Positions 1 through 5,524 of a DNA stretch of 7,497 nucleotides are shown one piece after another (position 1 is the stretch's first letter; every line of letters starts with the position of its first letter). The notes under the pieces are model-generated. The model saw nothing but the letters and a program-made list of their open reading frames with translations. It ran no database searches and had not been told where the DNA came from. The DNA comes from Deltaproteobacteria bacterium (lineage in GTDB: Bacteria > Desulfobacterota_B > Binatia > UBA9968), in contig JACPSF010000415.1 of the NCBI GenBank assembly GCA_016193385.1, positions 1 to 7,497 of the forward strand. The letters run 5' to 3'. Both the position numbers and the translations under genes were made by a program.

Positions 1-1
1 C

Positions 2-658
2 TACATCATCGAGAACAACGGAGTTTATGGATTGACGAAGGGACAGTTTTCTGCCACCGCTGACAAGGGCTCGGTGATGAAGGGCGGAAAAGTCAACGAT
101 ATGCCCGCCATCGATCTTGCCGAGTTGGCGATTGTCATGGGCGCCACCTATGTGGCGCGGAGCTTCTCCGGCGACCGTAAGCAGCTCGCTCCCCTGATCC
201 AGGGCGCCTTGGCGCACAAGGGGAGCGCCATTCTGGATGTGATCAGTCCCTGCGTCACGTTCAACAATCACGAGGGCTCAACCAAGAGCTTGAAGTACGT
301 CAAAGATCACCTCGACCCGATCCATGACGTCGACTTCATCCCTCACTTCGAGAATATCGAGGTGGATTACGAAGAGGGGACGGACCAGGAAGTGGAGATG
401 CACGATGGCTCTCGGATCATCCTGCACAAGCTGGGGAGAGACTATGACCCCTCCAACAAAATGCAGGCCGTAGCGGCCATCCATGCAGCAGTCGCCGAAG
501 GGAGATTCCTTACCGGCCTGATTTACTACGACCCCACCCGGCCAGAGTTCATCGAGGATCTAAACCTCTGCGAGACTCCGTTGGCCGAGCTCGGGCAAGA
601 CATGCTTCAACCCAGGGCAGAGCTGCTCGATCAGATCAACGCCGAGTTCATGAAATAG
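2..658 (+). CDS. korB: 2-oxoacid:ferredoxin oxidoreductase, beta subunit (5'-truncated by window edge)
   Basis: C-terminal 218 residues of the thiamine-pyrophosphate-binding beta subunit of a 2-oxoacid (probably 2-oxoglutarate) ferredoxin oxidoreductase, a cytoplasmic enzyme that reversibly decarboxylates a 2-oxoacid to an acyl-CoA and reduces ferredoxin together with an alpha subunit. The frame is open from base 2, before any good start, so the gene begins outside the window. The first visible residues, ENNGVYGLTKGQ, are the end of the TPP/Mg-binding motif in this family, followed by a serine/threonine-rich loop. Further on is the conserved SPCVTFNNHEGS stretch (about residues 82-93 of the fragment). 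The tail with LGRDYDPSNK and GLIYYDP is typical of the longer KorB type. The GDG half of the TPP motif and any upstream korA are off the left edge. The exact 2-oxoacid cannot be told from this fragment. A TTG at base 32 is not a credible start because it falls inside the cofactor motif. Confidence 0.93.
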   Translation, partial: YIIENNGVYGLTKGQFSATADKGSVMKGGKVNDMPAIDLAELAIVMGATYVARSFSGDRKQLAPLIQGALAHKGSAILDVISPCVTFNNHEGSTKSLKYVKDHLDPIHDVDFIPHFENIEVDYEEGTDQEVEMHDGSRIILHKLGRDYDPSNKMQAVAAIHAAVAEGRFLTGLIYYDPTRPEFIEDLNLCETPLAELGQDMLQPRAELLDQINAEFMK

Positions 659-660
659 CC

Positions 661-694
661 CTTGAACGGTTCAAATCGTTCAATTAGTTCAAAG
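661..694. repeat. 9-bp repeat array, one inverted plus three direct GTTCAA units
   Basis: Immediately after the korB stop lie 9-bp units: ggttcaaat (668-676), cgttcaatt (677-685) and agttcaaag (686-694), preceded by an overlapping inverted unit cttgaacgg (661-669). TTGAAC-G-GTTCAA (662-674) is a perfect 6-bp inverted repeat around one base. The array fills the space between the two convergent stop codons and ends three bases before the hydrolase stop. The same unit recurs at 1387-1449. No T-run follows, so it is not an obvious intrinsic terminator, though it sits where one would be useful. Confidence 0.75.
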
Positions 695-696
695 TT

Positions 697-1344
697 CTAG
701 AGACCGGCGGCTTTTTTCCGTTCTAGCGCCCGCCAACTCTCTGCGATCTCTTTCGACGAGGCCACCAGGCCGAAGTGGCGGCGGATATTCTCTAACGTGT
801 TCGCGTGGAGCGTGGCATCATACGCCGCGGCGCAATCTTCGACCAAGGTAACGTAATAGTCGAACGTGTAGGCGTCCCTGGCCGTCGTTTCCACGCACAC
901 GTTGGTAGCCACGCCGGTCACTAAGACGCTCTGAGTGCCCTTGGCTTTGAGGACCGTATTCAGGTCCGTGTTAATGAAGGCGCTGTAGCGGTGCTTGATC
1001 ACTACCCGTTCCTCGGGCAGAGGAGAAATCCCCTCATAAAACTCAGCGCCCCAGCTACCCTCGCGGCAGGTTGCCAACGCCTTTTGCTGGGATTTGCGGT
1101 AAACCCAGGAAGGGGTATCGGTCCACTCGCTGTGAGTGGTTTTGACATACACGATCGGAAGAGAAACATTTCTAGCCTCCTCGATTAAACGGAGCAGTCT
1201 GGGGACCATGGCTACGGCCCCGCTCGCATCCTCGCCTCTCTGCCCCGCACTCCCTTTGGGGTGGACGAAATCGTTCTGAACGTCGACCACCAGGAGGCAG
1301 GCCCACCGTGGATCGCACCTCTCCTTTAAATCCTTCAGGATCAT
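697..1344 (-). CDS. Isochorismatase/nicotinamidase-family cysteine hydrolase
   Basis: A 215-residue soluble amidohydrolase-type enzyme of the isochorismatase-like superfamily, full length for the family. The expected Asp-Lys-Cys triad is visible: D21 in VVDVQNDF, K117 in VVIKHRYSAF and C150 in LVTGVATNVCVE, the last including the usual cis-peptide region before the nucleophile. Relatives cleave nicotinamide, ureidoacrylate, N-carbamoyl compounds or isochorismate; the sequence alone does not pick a substrate. The RutB-like spacing and the ARDAYTFDYYVTLVEDC segment favour an amidase or ureido-hydrolase. The ATG is preceded by a strong Shine-Dalgarno (GGGAGG, about 5 nt upstream), which fixes the start. 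It is the last gene of the leftward group, 111 bp after the molybdopterin-binding gene, and is bracketed on both sides by 9-bp repeat arrays. Confidence 0.9.
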   Translation of the reverse strand: MILKDLKERCDPRWACLLVVDVQNDFVHPKGSAGQRGEDASGAVAMVPRLLRLIEEARNVSLPIVYVKTTHSEWTDTPSWVYRKSQQKALATCREGSWGAEFYEGISPLPEERVVIKHRYSAFINTDLNTVLKAKGTQSVLVTGVATNVCVETTARDAYTFDYYVTLVEDCAAAYDATLHANTLENIRRHFGLVASSKEIAESWRALERKKAAGL

Positions 1345-1386
1345 CTTCCCCTCCCTTCTGACTGTTCTCCCAGCAGATAACCAGCT

Positions 1387-1449
1387 CGTTCCAGCCGTTC
1401 AAGCAGTTCAAACCGTTCAAACGTCTTGGACGATTGGAACGTTTGGAAT
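1387..1449. repeat. 63-bp array of seven 9-bp units, four direct then three inverted
   Basis: Four direct units (cgttccagc 1387-1395, cgttcaagc 1396-1404, agttcaaac 1405-1413, cgttcaaac 1414-1422) are followed without a break by three units of opposite orientation (gtcttggac 1423-1431, gattggaac 1432-1440, gtttggaat 1441-1449). The whole could fold into a long imperfect hairpin centred near 1426. It lies between the stop of the molybdopterin-binding gene and the start of the hydrolase gene. The unit matches the array at 661-694. Function unknown; mRNA stabilisation, partial termination or protein binding are all possible. Confidence 0.75.
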
Positions 1450-1455
1450 AACTTG

Positions 1456-2445
1456 TTAGTGGTCGTGCCTCCTTTGCAAGCCGCCATGCCCCATGGCAAC
1501 GATATCAGGCCGCGAGATCTTCTCTCCCGCCAGCAAGCGAGGAAGAAGCAGGTCAAAGGCGCTGAACGCGTCATGCAGGACACATCCCGAAAGCCCTAAG
1601 ATAGGGATCTCCTTTAAATAGGCCATGAGAAACATCGATCCCGGCAGCACCGGAAAGCCGTGCGACTCGACTTTGGCCCCGCTTCTGCGGATTCCCTCGG
1701 GAGTCAAATCGTCGGGATCCACGGACATGCCCCCGCTGACCAGAATGACTTCCGCCCCGGCTTGGTGCGATTCTTTAATCAGGGCAGCGATCCGGTCCGG
1801 GTCATCGGGAGCGAATTTGGTCGCTTCCAGCTCCGAGCCCATCTCGCCTACCTTGCGCCGAACGACAGGCTCAAAGCCGTCCTTGATGCGGCCCGTGTAG
1901 ACCTCGCTCCCAGTGACAATCAGGTGAACGCGCCGCGCGGGAATAGGGAAAATCGTCACAATCGGCTTCTCTTTGCAGATGGCTTCGGCCCTCTTGATCA
2001 AATCCTCTTTCACGACCACAGGAATGGTCCGGGTCCCCGCCACGACATCGCCTTTTCTGACACATCGGTTAGCGGGTAGAGTCGCCAGGATCAGCTCGCC
2101 AAGATCGTTGAAGCGGTAGAGAAGATCCGCGTCAATCTTCAGCAAGCCGGCGATCTCCGCCACCAGATTAACCCGGCCCTCGGCGGGATCGGTCAACATG
2201 AGATGCGGACCTGCCGCGGCCCGAGCCAGCCTGCGGGCGGCGTCCTCCTCATGGATTTCCCCCTCCGCTAACTCCATGACATAAATATGGGCCTTGCCGA
2301 GATCGAGAAGCCGGCTAACATCTTCGGGACGAATGACGTGGCCGCGCCGGAATGCGGGCCCCTTGTACTTACCTGGAACGATCTCCGTGATGTCGTGGGC
2401 CAAAGGCATCCCCACAGCCTCTTCCACAGGTATGACCTTAAGCAT
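1456..2445 (-). CDS. Molybdopterin-binding protein (MoeA/MoaB/CinA-type MoCF domain)
   Basis: A 329-residue cytoplasmic protein with a molybdenum-cofactor-biosynthesis (MoCF) fold in its second half. Residues 1-165 match the N-terminal region usual in this stand-alone family: it opens MLKVIPVEEAVGMPLAHDIT and has a KGPAFRRGHVI stretch and a LPANRCVRKGDVVAGTR segment similar to part of MoeA. The MoCF domain spans about residues 170-310: VTGSEVYTG (177-185) and SGGMSVDPDD (237-246) are the two pterin-binding loops, the second being the family's GG-T/M-S-V-x-x-x-D motif. A C-terminal GCVLHDAFSAFDLLLPRLLAGE stretch resembles the MoeA domain end. It is shorter than true MoeA (about 400 residues), so it may be a molybdopterin carrier or insertion factor rather than the main molybdate inserter. 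Shine-Dalgarno is weak (TGAGGA, about 10 nt upstream). No molybdoenzyme gene is in the window. Confidence 0.85.
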   Translation of the reverse strand: MLKVIPVEEAVGMPLAHDITEIVPGKYKGPAFRRGHVIRPEDVSRLLDLGKAHIYVMELAEGEIHEEDAARRLARAAAGPHLMLTDPAEGRVNLVAEIAGLLKIDADLLYRFNDLGELILATLPANRCVRKGDVVAGTRTIPVVVKEDLIKRAEAICKEKPIVTIFPIPARRVHLIVTGSEVYTGRIKDGFEPVVRRKVGEMGSELEATKFAPDDPDRIAALIKESHQAGAEVILVSGGMSVDPDDLTPEGIRRSGAKVESHGFPVLPGSMFLMAYLKEIPILGLSGCVLHDAFSAFDLLLPRLLAGEKISRPDIVAMGHGGLQRRHDH

Positions 2446-2472
2446 AGTTATCTATCCTCACCCGCCAGATTA

Positions 2473-2502
2473 CTTATTTCACCACAAAATCGACCTTGTC
2501 AA
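2473..2502 (-). promoter_or_regulatory. Possible sigma70-type promoter for the molybdopterin-binding gene
   Basis: On the minus strand a perfect TTGACA (-35, 2502-2497) is followed after 18 bases by AATAAG (-10, 2478-2473, 4 of 6 consensus bases). Transcription would start near 2466, leaving a leader of about 20 nt before the ATG at 2445. It lies in the 108-bp gap after the cupin gene (2446-2553), the largest gap in the leftward group besides the repeat region, and would let the last two genes be expressed apart from the upstream three. Sequence match only. Confidence 0.4.
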
Positions 2503-2553
2503 CTGAACAACGTGAGAATTTTCAGAATGCGCAAAGCGGGGATGACTATCATG

Positions 2554-2925
2554 TTACTGTACTTGGACCACCTCCCCAATCTCCTCCGGCCGCACATAGA
2601 CGTGCTCGCACGGTAGCGGGGTCTGAACCAAAACCACAATCATGTTGGTCTTGCCCGTATTGATGATTTCATGAGGTGCGTTGACGGGAACATAAACGGC
2701 CTCGCGGGCGGCCACCGCTTTCTTCTCCCGCCCCACGATGACCACTCCCGTGCCTTCAACGAAGAAGAGGACCTCGGCCGAATTGGGGTGGCGGTGAAGC
2801 GGGTTTTTCTGTCCTGGCTGAATGCAATACATGTTGAAGTAAAGCTCTGCCATCTCAAAAAGTCGCTTGCGGACAAAGGCCTTGGGATGGAACTCGATAT
2901 GGTCGTCGATTTTTAAGGTCTCCAT
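2554..2925 (-). CDS. Single-domain cupin protein, metal-binding
   Basis: A 123-residue small beta-barrel protein with both cupin motifs. Motif 1 gives H44 and H46 (PLHRHPN) and E51, and motif 2 (around VYVPVNAPHEIINTG) gives H85, so all four metal ligands are present and a divalent metal (Fe, Mn, Ni or Zn) can be expected. Relatives range from dioxygenases and isomerases to small-molecule sensors; nothing here selects one. The start is firm: AGGAGGAG lies 5 nt upstream and overlaps the stop codon of the Rieske gene, so the two should be translationally coupled. There is no signal peptide. The partnership with a Rieske ferredoxin suggests a redox or aromatic/xenobiotic breakdown role, which is inference from context only. 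Confidence 0.88.
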   Translation of the reverse strand: METLKIDDHIEFHPKAFVRKRLFEMAELYFNMYCIQPGQKNPLHRHPNSAEVLFFVEGTGVVIVGREKKAVAAREAVYVPVNAPHEIINTGKTNMIVVLVQTPLPCEHVYVRPEEIGEVVQVQ

Positions 2926-2937
2926 AAACTCCTCCTA
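2926..2937 (-). promoter_or_regulatory. Cupin ribosome binding site overlapping the Rieske stop codon
   Basis: The minus strand reads TAGGAGGAGTTT directly before the cupin ATG. The TAG (2937-2935) is the stop of the Rieske gene, and its last two bases open the AGGAGGAG Shine-Dalgarno. Ribosomes ending Rieske translation stop on the cupin initiation site, the usual layout for coupled, balanced production of two proteins. Confidence 0.8.
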
Positions 2938-3270
2938 CGAAATTTCTATCTCCAGTTCTTCTCCCGCAATCCGCACCGGATAACAGGCAACTCCTTGATC
3001 CACCGGTGGACCCATCTTTTCTCCGGCAGGCGGCTCCAACGTTTTTCCGCTCACAATGTGAAAGGTAGCCCCGTGCCAGGGACAAGTCACGTTTTCTCCT
3101 TCAATGAAGCCGGAAGAAAGCGGGCCGCCCTCGTGCGGACAGGTGTCGTCGGTGGCATAGAAGTCCCCGTTGAGATTGAATATACTAATGGATGTACCTT
3201 CGACTCTCACCATCTTGGCGGTCCCGGGCGGAACCTCTTCAACACGGCAAACCCCGAAGTATTTTCCCAT
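2935..3270 (-). CDS. Rieske [2Fe-2S] ferredoxin-type protein
   Basis: A 111-residue soluble electron-transfer protein consisting of one Rieske domain. The cluster ligands are clear: C44 and H46 in CPHEGGP, and C63 and H66 in CPWHGATF, spaced C-x-H-x16-C-x2-H. This is the spacing of the small ferredoxins of ring-hydroxylating dioxygenases and of NirD-like proteins. There is no membrane anchor or Tat signal, unlike cytochrome bc Rieske proteins. The N-terminal start agrees with family length; its Shine-Dalgarno is poor. The gene follows the MFS stop by 26 bp and precedes the cupin by 9 bp. No oxygenase alpha subunit or reductase is nearby, so its electron donor and acceptor are unknown. Confidence 0.92.
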   Translation of the reverse strand: MGKYFGVCRVEEVPPGTAKMVRVEGTSISIFNLNGDFYATDDTCPHEGGPLSSGFIEGENVTCPWHGATFHIVSGKTLEPPAGEKMGPPVDQGVACYPVRIAGEELEIEIS

Positions 3271-3296
3271 CCGTAGATCCCGTTATTCTAAGCCGG

Positions 3297-4319
3297 CTAT
3301 CCCTCAGCCTGCCGGGCTGACGGCTGGACTGGGTCTTTTATCGTCGCCGCAAAGATTACAGCTGCGAGGGCCATCAACCCGGAGATAACGAGAAAACCGT
3401 TAAAGTAGCTGATCGATGCGACCAAAAACCCCGCTAGGATCGGCCCCGACGCCTCACCGCTGTCCCAAATAGTTCCAAAGACCCCCATAGCTGAGCCCTC
3501 CCTTCCAGCCCTTGCCAGATCAGCCACTAGCGCAGTCGTCGAGGGAGTAACGATCGCTACGCCCAAGCCATACAGGGAGGAGAGGAGAAGAAGGCTAAGG
3601 AAGAAGGCGCCGTACCCCACGTACATGGCCGCTTCCAACGCGGAGGCGATAATTACCGCCCGGCTTGAAACGACCTCAAGAACGCCTCTGTTGAACTCCG
3701 TCAAACGCCAAGTGAACTGCGGCCATCGTCCCAAATTAGCCGTCGCTGGAACTAGGACCTTTTTTTCCTCGGGGGGAAGGCTAAGAACCATGAAGAGGGG
3801 AAGGATACCCAGCCCTCCCACGACCAAATAAGTAACAGCATAGCTTGCGGTGGAAAAGAGGATGAAGCCGCCTATCAGCGGACCCAGGGTGGCCCCCACG
3901 TCGGTGGCCGAGGCAAACCAGCCGAGTTTTTCGCCCCGACCTCTCTGAAACAGGTCCGCCACGTAGGCCGAGGCCACAGGCGAGAAAATCGCTGTGGCAA
4001 AGCCGTGGAGAAAGCGCAACAAAAGAAGACTTACCGGTCCCGTGATTAACGGGTACAGAAAAGGAGGGACGGCAAAGAAGACGGCTCCTAGAAGGAGTAT
4101 ACGCCTGCGACCCAAAATGTCAGAAAGGGCCCCGGCAGGGAGTTTAACGAAGATGCCAGTGATTGTGGATGCCGCGACAATAAGACCTATCAACTCGGGC
4201 GATGAGCCGAGATCTTGGGCAAAACGCGGCAGAACCGGACTGCGTGCCATCTGATAGCTGAAGCGCGAGAGCATGCTGGCTATAACTAGGATTAAGTATG
4301 GAGTTAGGAATCTGGTCAT
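3297..4319 (-). CDS. Major facilitator superfamily transporter, internally shortened
   Basis: A 340-residue inner-membrane carrier of the MFS drug/metabolite efflux type. The N-terminal half is complete: TM1 (about 5-25), TM2 (42-62), motif A GALSDILGRR (63-72), TM3, TM4 (98-122, ending YVADLF), TM5 and TM6 (up to about 181). After a central loop (182-215), TM7 (about 220-240) runs straight into a segment equivalent to TM10 (LSSLYGLG...LVADLA, 246-269), then TM11 and TM12. Comparing the two halves, about 60-65 residues holding TM8, the second motif A and TM9 are missing, leaving about ten helices against the usual twelve. The frame is intact on both sides. The ATG has no good Shine-Dalgarno, but an in-frame stop 15 nt upstream makes it the first possible ATG. 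It diverges from the chrB-type gene, so the substrate may be an oxyanion or toxic compound; this is inference. It may be non-functional. Confidence 0.85.
   Translation of the reverse strand: MTRFLTPYLILVIASMLSRFSYQMARSPVLPRFAQDLGSSPELIGLIVAASTITGIFVKLPAGALSDILGRRRILLLGAVFFAVPPFLYPLITGPVSLLLLRFLHGFATAIFSPVASAYVADLFQRGRGEKLGWFASATDVGATLGPLIGGFILFSTASYAVTYLVVGGLGILPLFMVLSLPPEEKKVLVPATANLGRWPQFTWRLTEFNRGVLEVVSSRAVIIASALEAAMYVGYGAFFLSLLLLSSLYGLGVAIVTPSTTALVADLARAGREGSAMGVFGTIWDSGEASGPILAGFLVASISYFNGFLVISGLMALAAVIFAATIKDPVQPSARQAEG
3587..3608. repeat. 9-bp direct repeat at the MFS deletion point
   Basis: GAAGAAGGC occurs at 3587-3595 and again at 3600-3608, separated by four bases. On the coding strand this reads GCCTTCTTC-CTTA-GCCTTCTTC and falls where TM7 is joined to the TM10-like segment of the MFS protein. 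Short direct repeats are typical at slippage or recombination deletion points, but low-complexity leucine/phenylalanine codons alone could also produce them. Confidence 0.5.
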
Positions 4320-4330
4320 AGGATTTCTAG

Positions 4331-4359
4331 TTGCTCAGAGCTATGGTCCTATGTTAAAT
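4331..4359 (+). promoter_or_regulatory. Weak promoter-like site for the chrB-type gene
   Basis: TTGCTC (4331-4336) and TTAAAT (4354-4359, 4 of 6 consensus bases) are 17 bp apart. A start near 4366 would place both 10-bp direct repeats at and just after the start point, as expected for repressor sites. The -35 match is poor (3 of 6), so this is tentative. Confidence 0.25.
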
Positions 4360-4360
4360 A

Positions 4361-4391
4361 ATAACAACTGAACTTTTAGATATAACAACTG
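4361..4391. promoter_or_regulatory. Two 10-bp direct repeats 21 bp apart: possible operator
   Basis: ATAACAACTG occurs at 4361-4370 and, identically, at 4382-4391. The 21-bp spacing equals two helical turns, putting both on the same face of the DNA. They lie in the middle of the 101-bp divergent region between the MFS and chrB-type genes (4320-4420), which is AT-rich compared with its surroundings. Such an arrangement fits a regulator binding as two cooperating units and controlling both genes. The regulator is unknown; ChrB itself is a candidate, since ChrB proteins have been linked to control of chromate genes. Confidence 0.5.
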
Positions 4392-4405
4392 TATCTTCGA
4401 GTCAA
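4377..4405 (-). promoter_or_regulatory. Possible promoter for the MFS-Rieske-cupin group
   Basis: On the minus strand TTGACT (4405-4400, 5 of 6) is followed after 17 bases by TATCTA (4382-4377, 3 of 6). The downstream copy of the 10-bp direct repeat would lie in the spacer and the other copy just past the start point, so a bound protein would block it. This would leave a leader of roughly 50 nt before the MFS ATG at 4319. Sequence match only. Confidence 0.3.
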
Positions 4406-4420
4406 GGCCTTCAAGGAACT

Positions 4421-5404
4421 ATGCAGGAAAGGGAATTAGAAGGGCGCTGGTTGCTTCTCATCCACCAGATCCCGCCCAAGCCGAACTACTTTAGGGTTAA
4501 AATCTGGCGTAGGCTTCAGCGGCTTGGAGCTGTTGCGGTAAAAAATTCCGTTTACGTACTGCCAAAAAGCGACCAGGCGCAAGAGGACTTTCAGTGGATC
4601 CTGCGCGAAATCATCGAAGGTGGCGGAGAGGCCACACTCTGCGAAGCTCGATTCGTCGAGGGGCTCTCAGATGAGCAGATTGAGGAGCTATTTCAGGCAG
4701 CCCGAAGTTCTGACTATCACCAGATTGCTGAACAGGCGCAACGCATCGCGAAATCTCTCCCGGCTAACTTGAGGGACGAGGATGACCGTCGGGGACAGGC
4801 CGAGATAGGTCTAGACCGTCTGAAACGACGCCTTGCAGACGTCGTGGCTATGGACTTCTTCGGCGCTCCCGGACGTGAGGCGGCTCACGGACTCATATCC
4901 GGACTCGAAGCCAGAATTCATGCCACCGGGCCCGGCATGCGCAGGGCCTCTCCTGTGAAAACTCGCCCGGAGGATTTCCAGGGCTACACTTGGGTTACAA
5001 GAAAGGGCATTCATGTAGACCGCATGGCCAGTGGCTGGCTCATCCGCCGCTTTATAGACGCTGAAGCTCGCTTTAAGTTCGTCCCAGCTAGAGGCTACAA
5101 GCCAAATCAAGGTGAAATGCGCTTTGACATGTTTGAGGCCGAATTCACGCACGAAGGAGACCGCTGCACCTTTGAGGTGATGATCGACCGATTGGGTCTT
5201 ACGGATCCGGCGCTGCGCTCTATTGCAGAGATCGTTCATGACATAGACCTCAAAGACTCCAAGTTCAGCAGGCCCGAGAGCCCCGGCATTGACCGGCTCA
5301 TCGCAGGGATCGCTATGGCGCATAAGGACGATGAAACCCGCCTTAGCCGCGCATCAGCCGTGTTCGATGACCTGTACGAGTATTTCAAAAGAAAGCGGGG
5401 CTGA
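4421..5404 (+). CDS. chrB: ChrB-type chromate resistance/regulatory protein, two-domain
   Basis: A 327-residue soluble protein with both domains of the ChrB family. The N-terminal domain (about 8-170) begins WLLLIHQIPPKPNYFRVKIW and contains AVKNSVYVLP (about 39-48), both typical. The C-terminal ChrB domain (about 187-325) carries WVTRKGIHVDRMASGWLIRR (191-210), EFTHEGDRCTFE (241-252) and IVHDIDLKDSKF (271-282); the conserved Arg, Asp, His and Glu residues are all present. ChrB was described from plasmid chromate-resistance loci, where it is needed for, or controls, expression of the chromate exporter ChrA; its biochemical activity is not settled. Here no chrA is in view: an MFS gene diverges upstream and a CDF exporter follows 120 bp downstream. 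AAGGA lies 3 nt before the ATG, supporting this start. Confidence 0.9.
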   Translation: MQERELEGRWLLLIHQIPPKPNYFRVKIWRRLQRLGAVAVKNSVYVLPKSDQAQEDFQWILREIIEGGGEATLCEARFVEGLSDEQIEELFQAARSSDYHQIAEQAQRIAKSLPANLRDEDDRRGQAEIGLDRLKRRLADVVAMDFFGAPGREAAHGLISGLEARIHATGPGMRRASPVKTRPEDFQGYTWVTRKGIHVDRMASGWLIRRFIDAEARFKFVPARGYKPNQGEMRFDMFEAEFTHEGDRCTFEVMIDRLGLTDPALRSIAEIVHDIDLKDSKFSRPESPGIDRLIAGIAMAHKDDETRLSRASAVFDDLYEYFKRKRG

Positions 5405-5432
5405 GGGATTTGCACTCGCGTTGCAGAGAGAG

Positions 5433-5472
5433 AAACCGACAGGTTTATAAATGAAACCCCATGATCTGGTTT
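5433..5472 (+). promoter_or_regulatory. Repeated AAACC/GGTTT segments, possible alternative hairpins in the CDF leader
   Basis: AAACC (5433-5437), GGTTT (5442-5446), AAACC (5454-5458) and GGTTT (5468-5472) alternate in the 120 bp between the chrB-type stop and the CDF start. The first can pair with the second, the second with the third, and the third with the fourth, giving mutually exclusive 5-bp stems. That is the bare outline of an attenuator, but stems this short are weak and may be chance. Nothing else recognisable is in this gap. Confidence 0.2.
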
Positions 5473-5524
5473 GCCCTACGCCGTGCGAATAGCATATCGT
5501 CTTGCCCGGGAGTATGATCTTCGT

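Noticed and set aside
661..1449. The repeat arrays considered as CRISPR or transposon ends
   Set aside because: Units are only 9 bp with no unique spacers, and the enclosed gene is an ordinary hydrolase with no transposase or target-site duplication seen.
1172..1583. Two minus-strand frames of about 80 codons over the gap between the molybdopterin-binding and hydrolase genes
   Set aside because: Their low-complexity Leu/Glu/Phe/Arg or Asn/Gly stretches come from translating the 9-bp repeats, and they overlap two well-supported genes in other frames.
1660..2079. A 139-codon plus-strand frame inside the molybdopterin-binding gene
   Set aside because: Antisense shadow of a conserved gene, with no recognisable domain or ribosome site.
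4811..5323. A 170-codon minus-strand frame inside the chrB-type gene
   Set aside because: It is antisense to a clearly recognised, full-length conserved protein and shows no motif of its own.
5451..5492. A 13-codon frame before the CDF gene, considered as a leader peptide
   Set aside because: Only a weak AGG-type ribosome site, no run of regulatory codons and no way to show conservation here; mentioned only within the leader finding.
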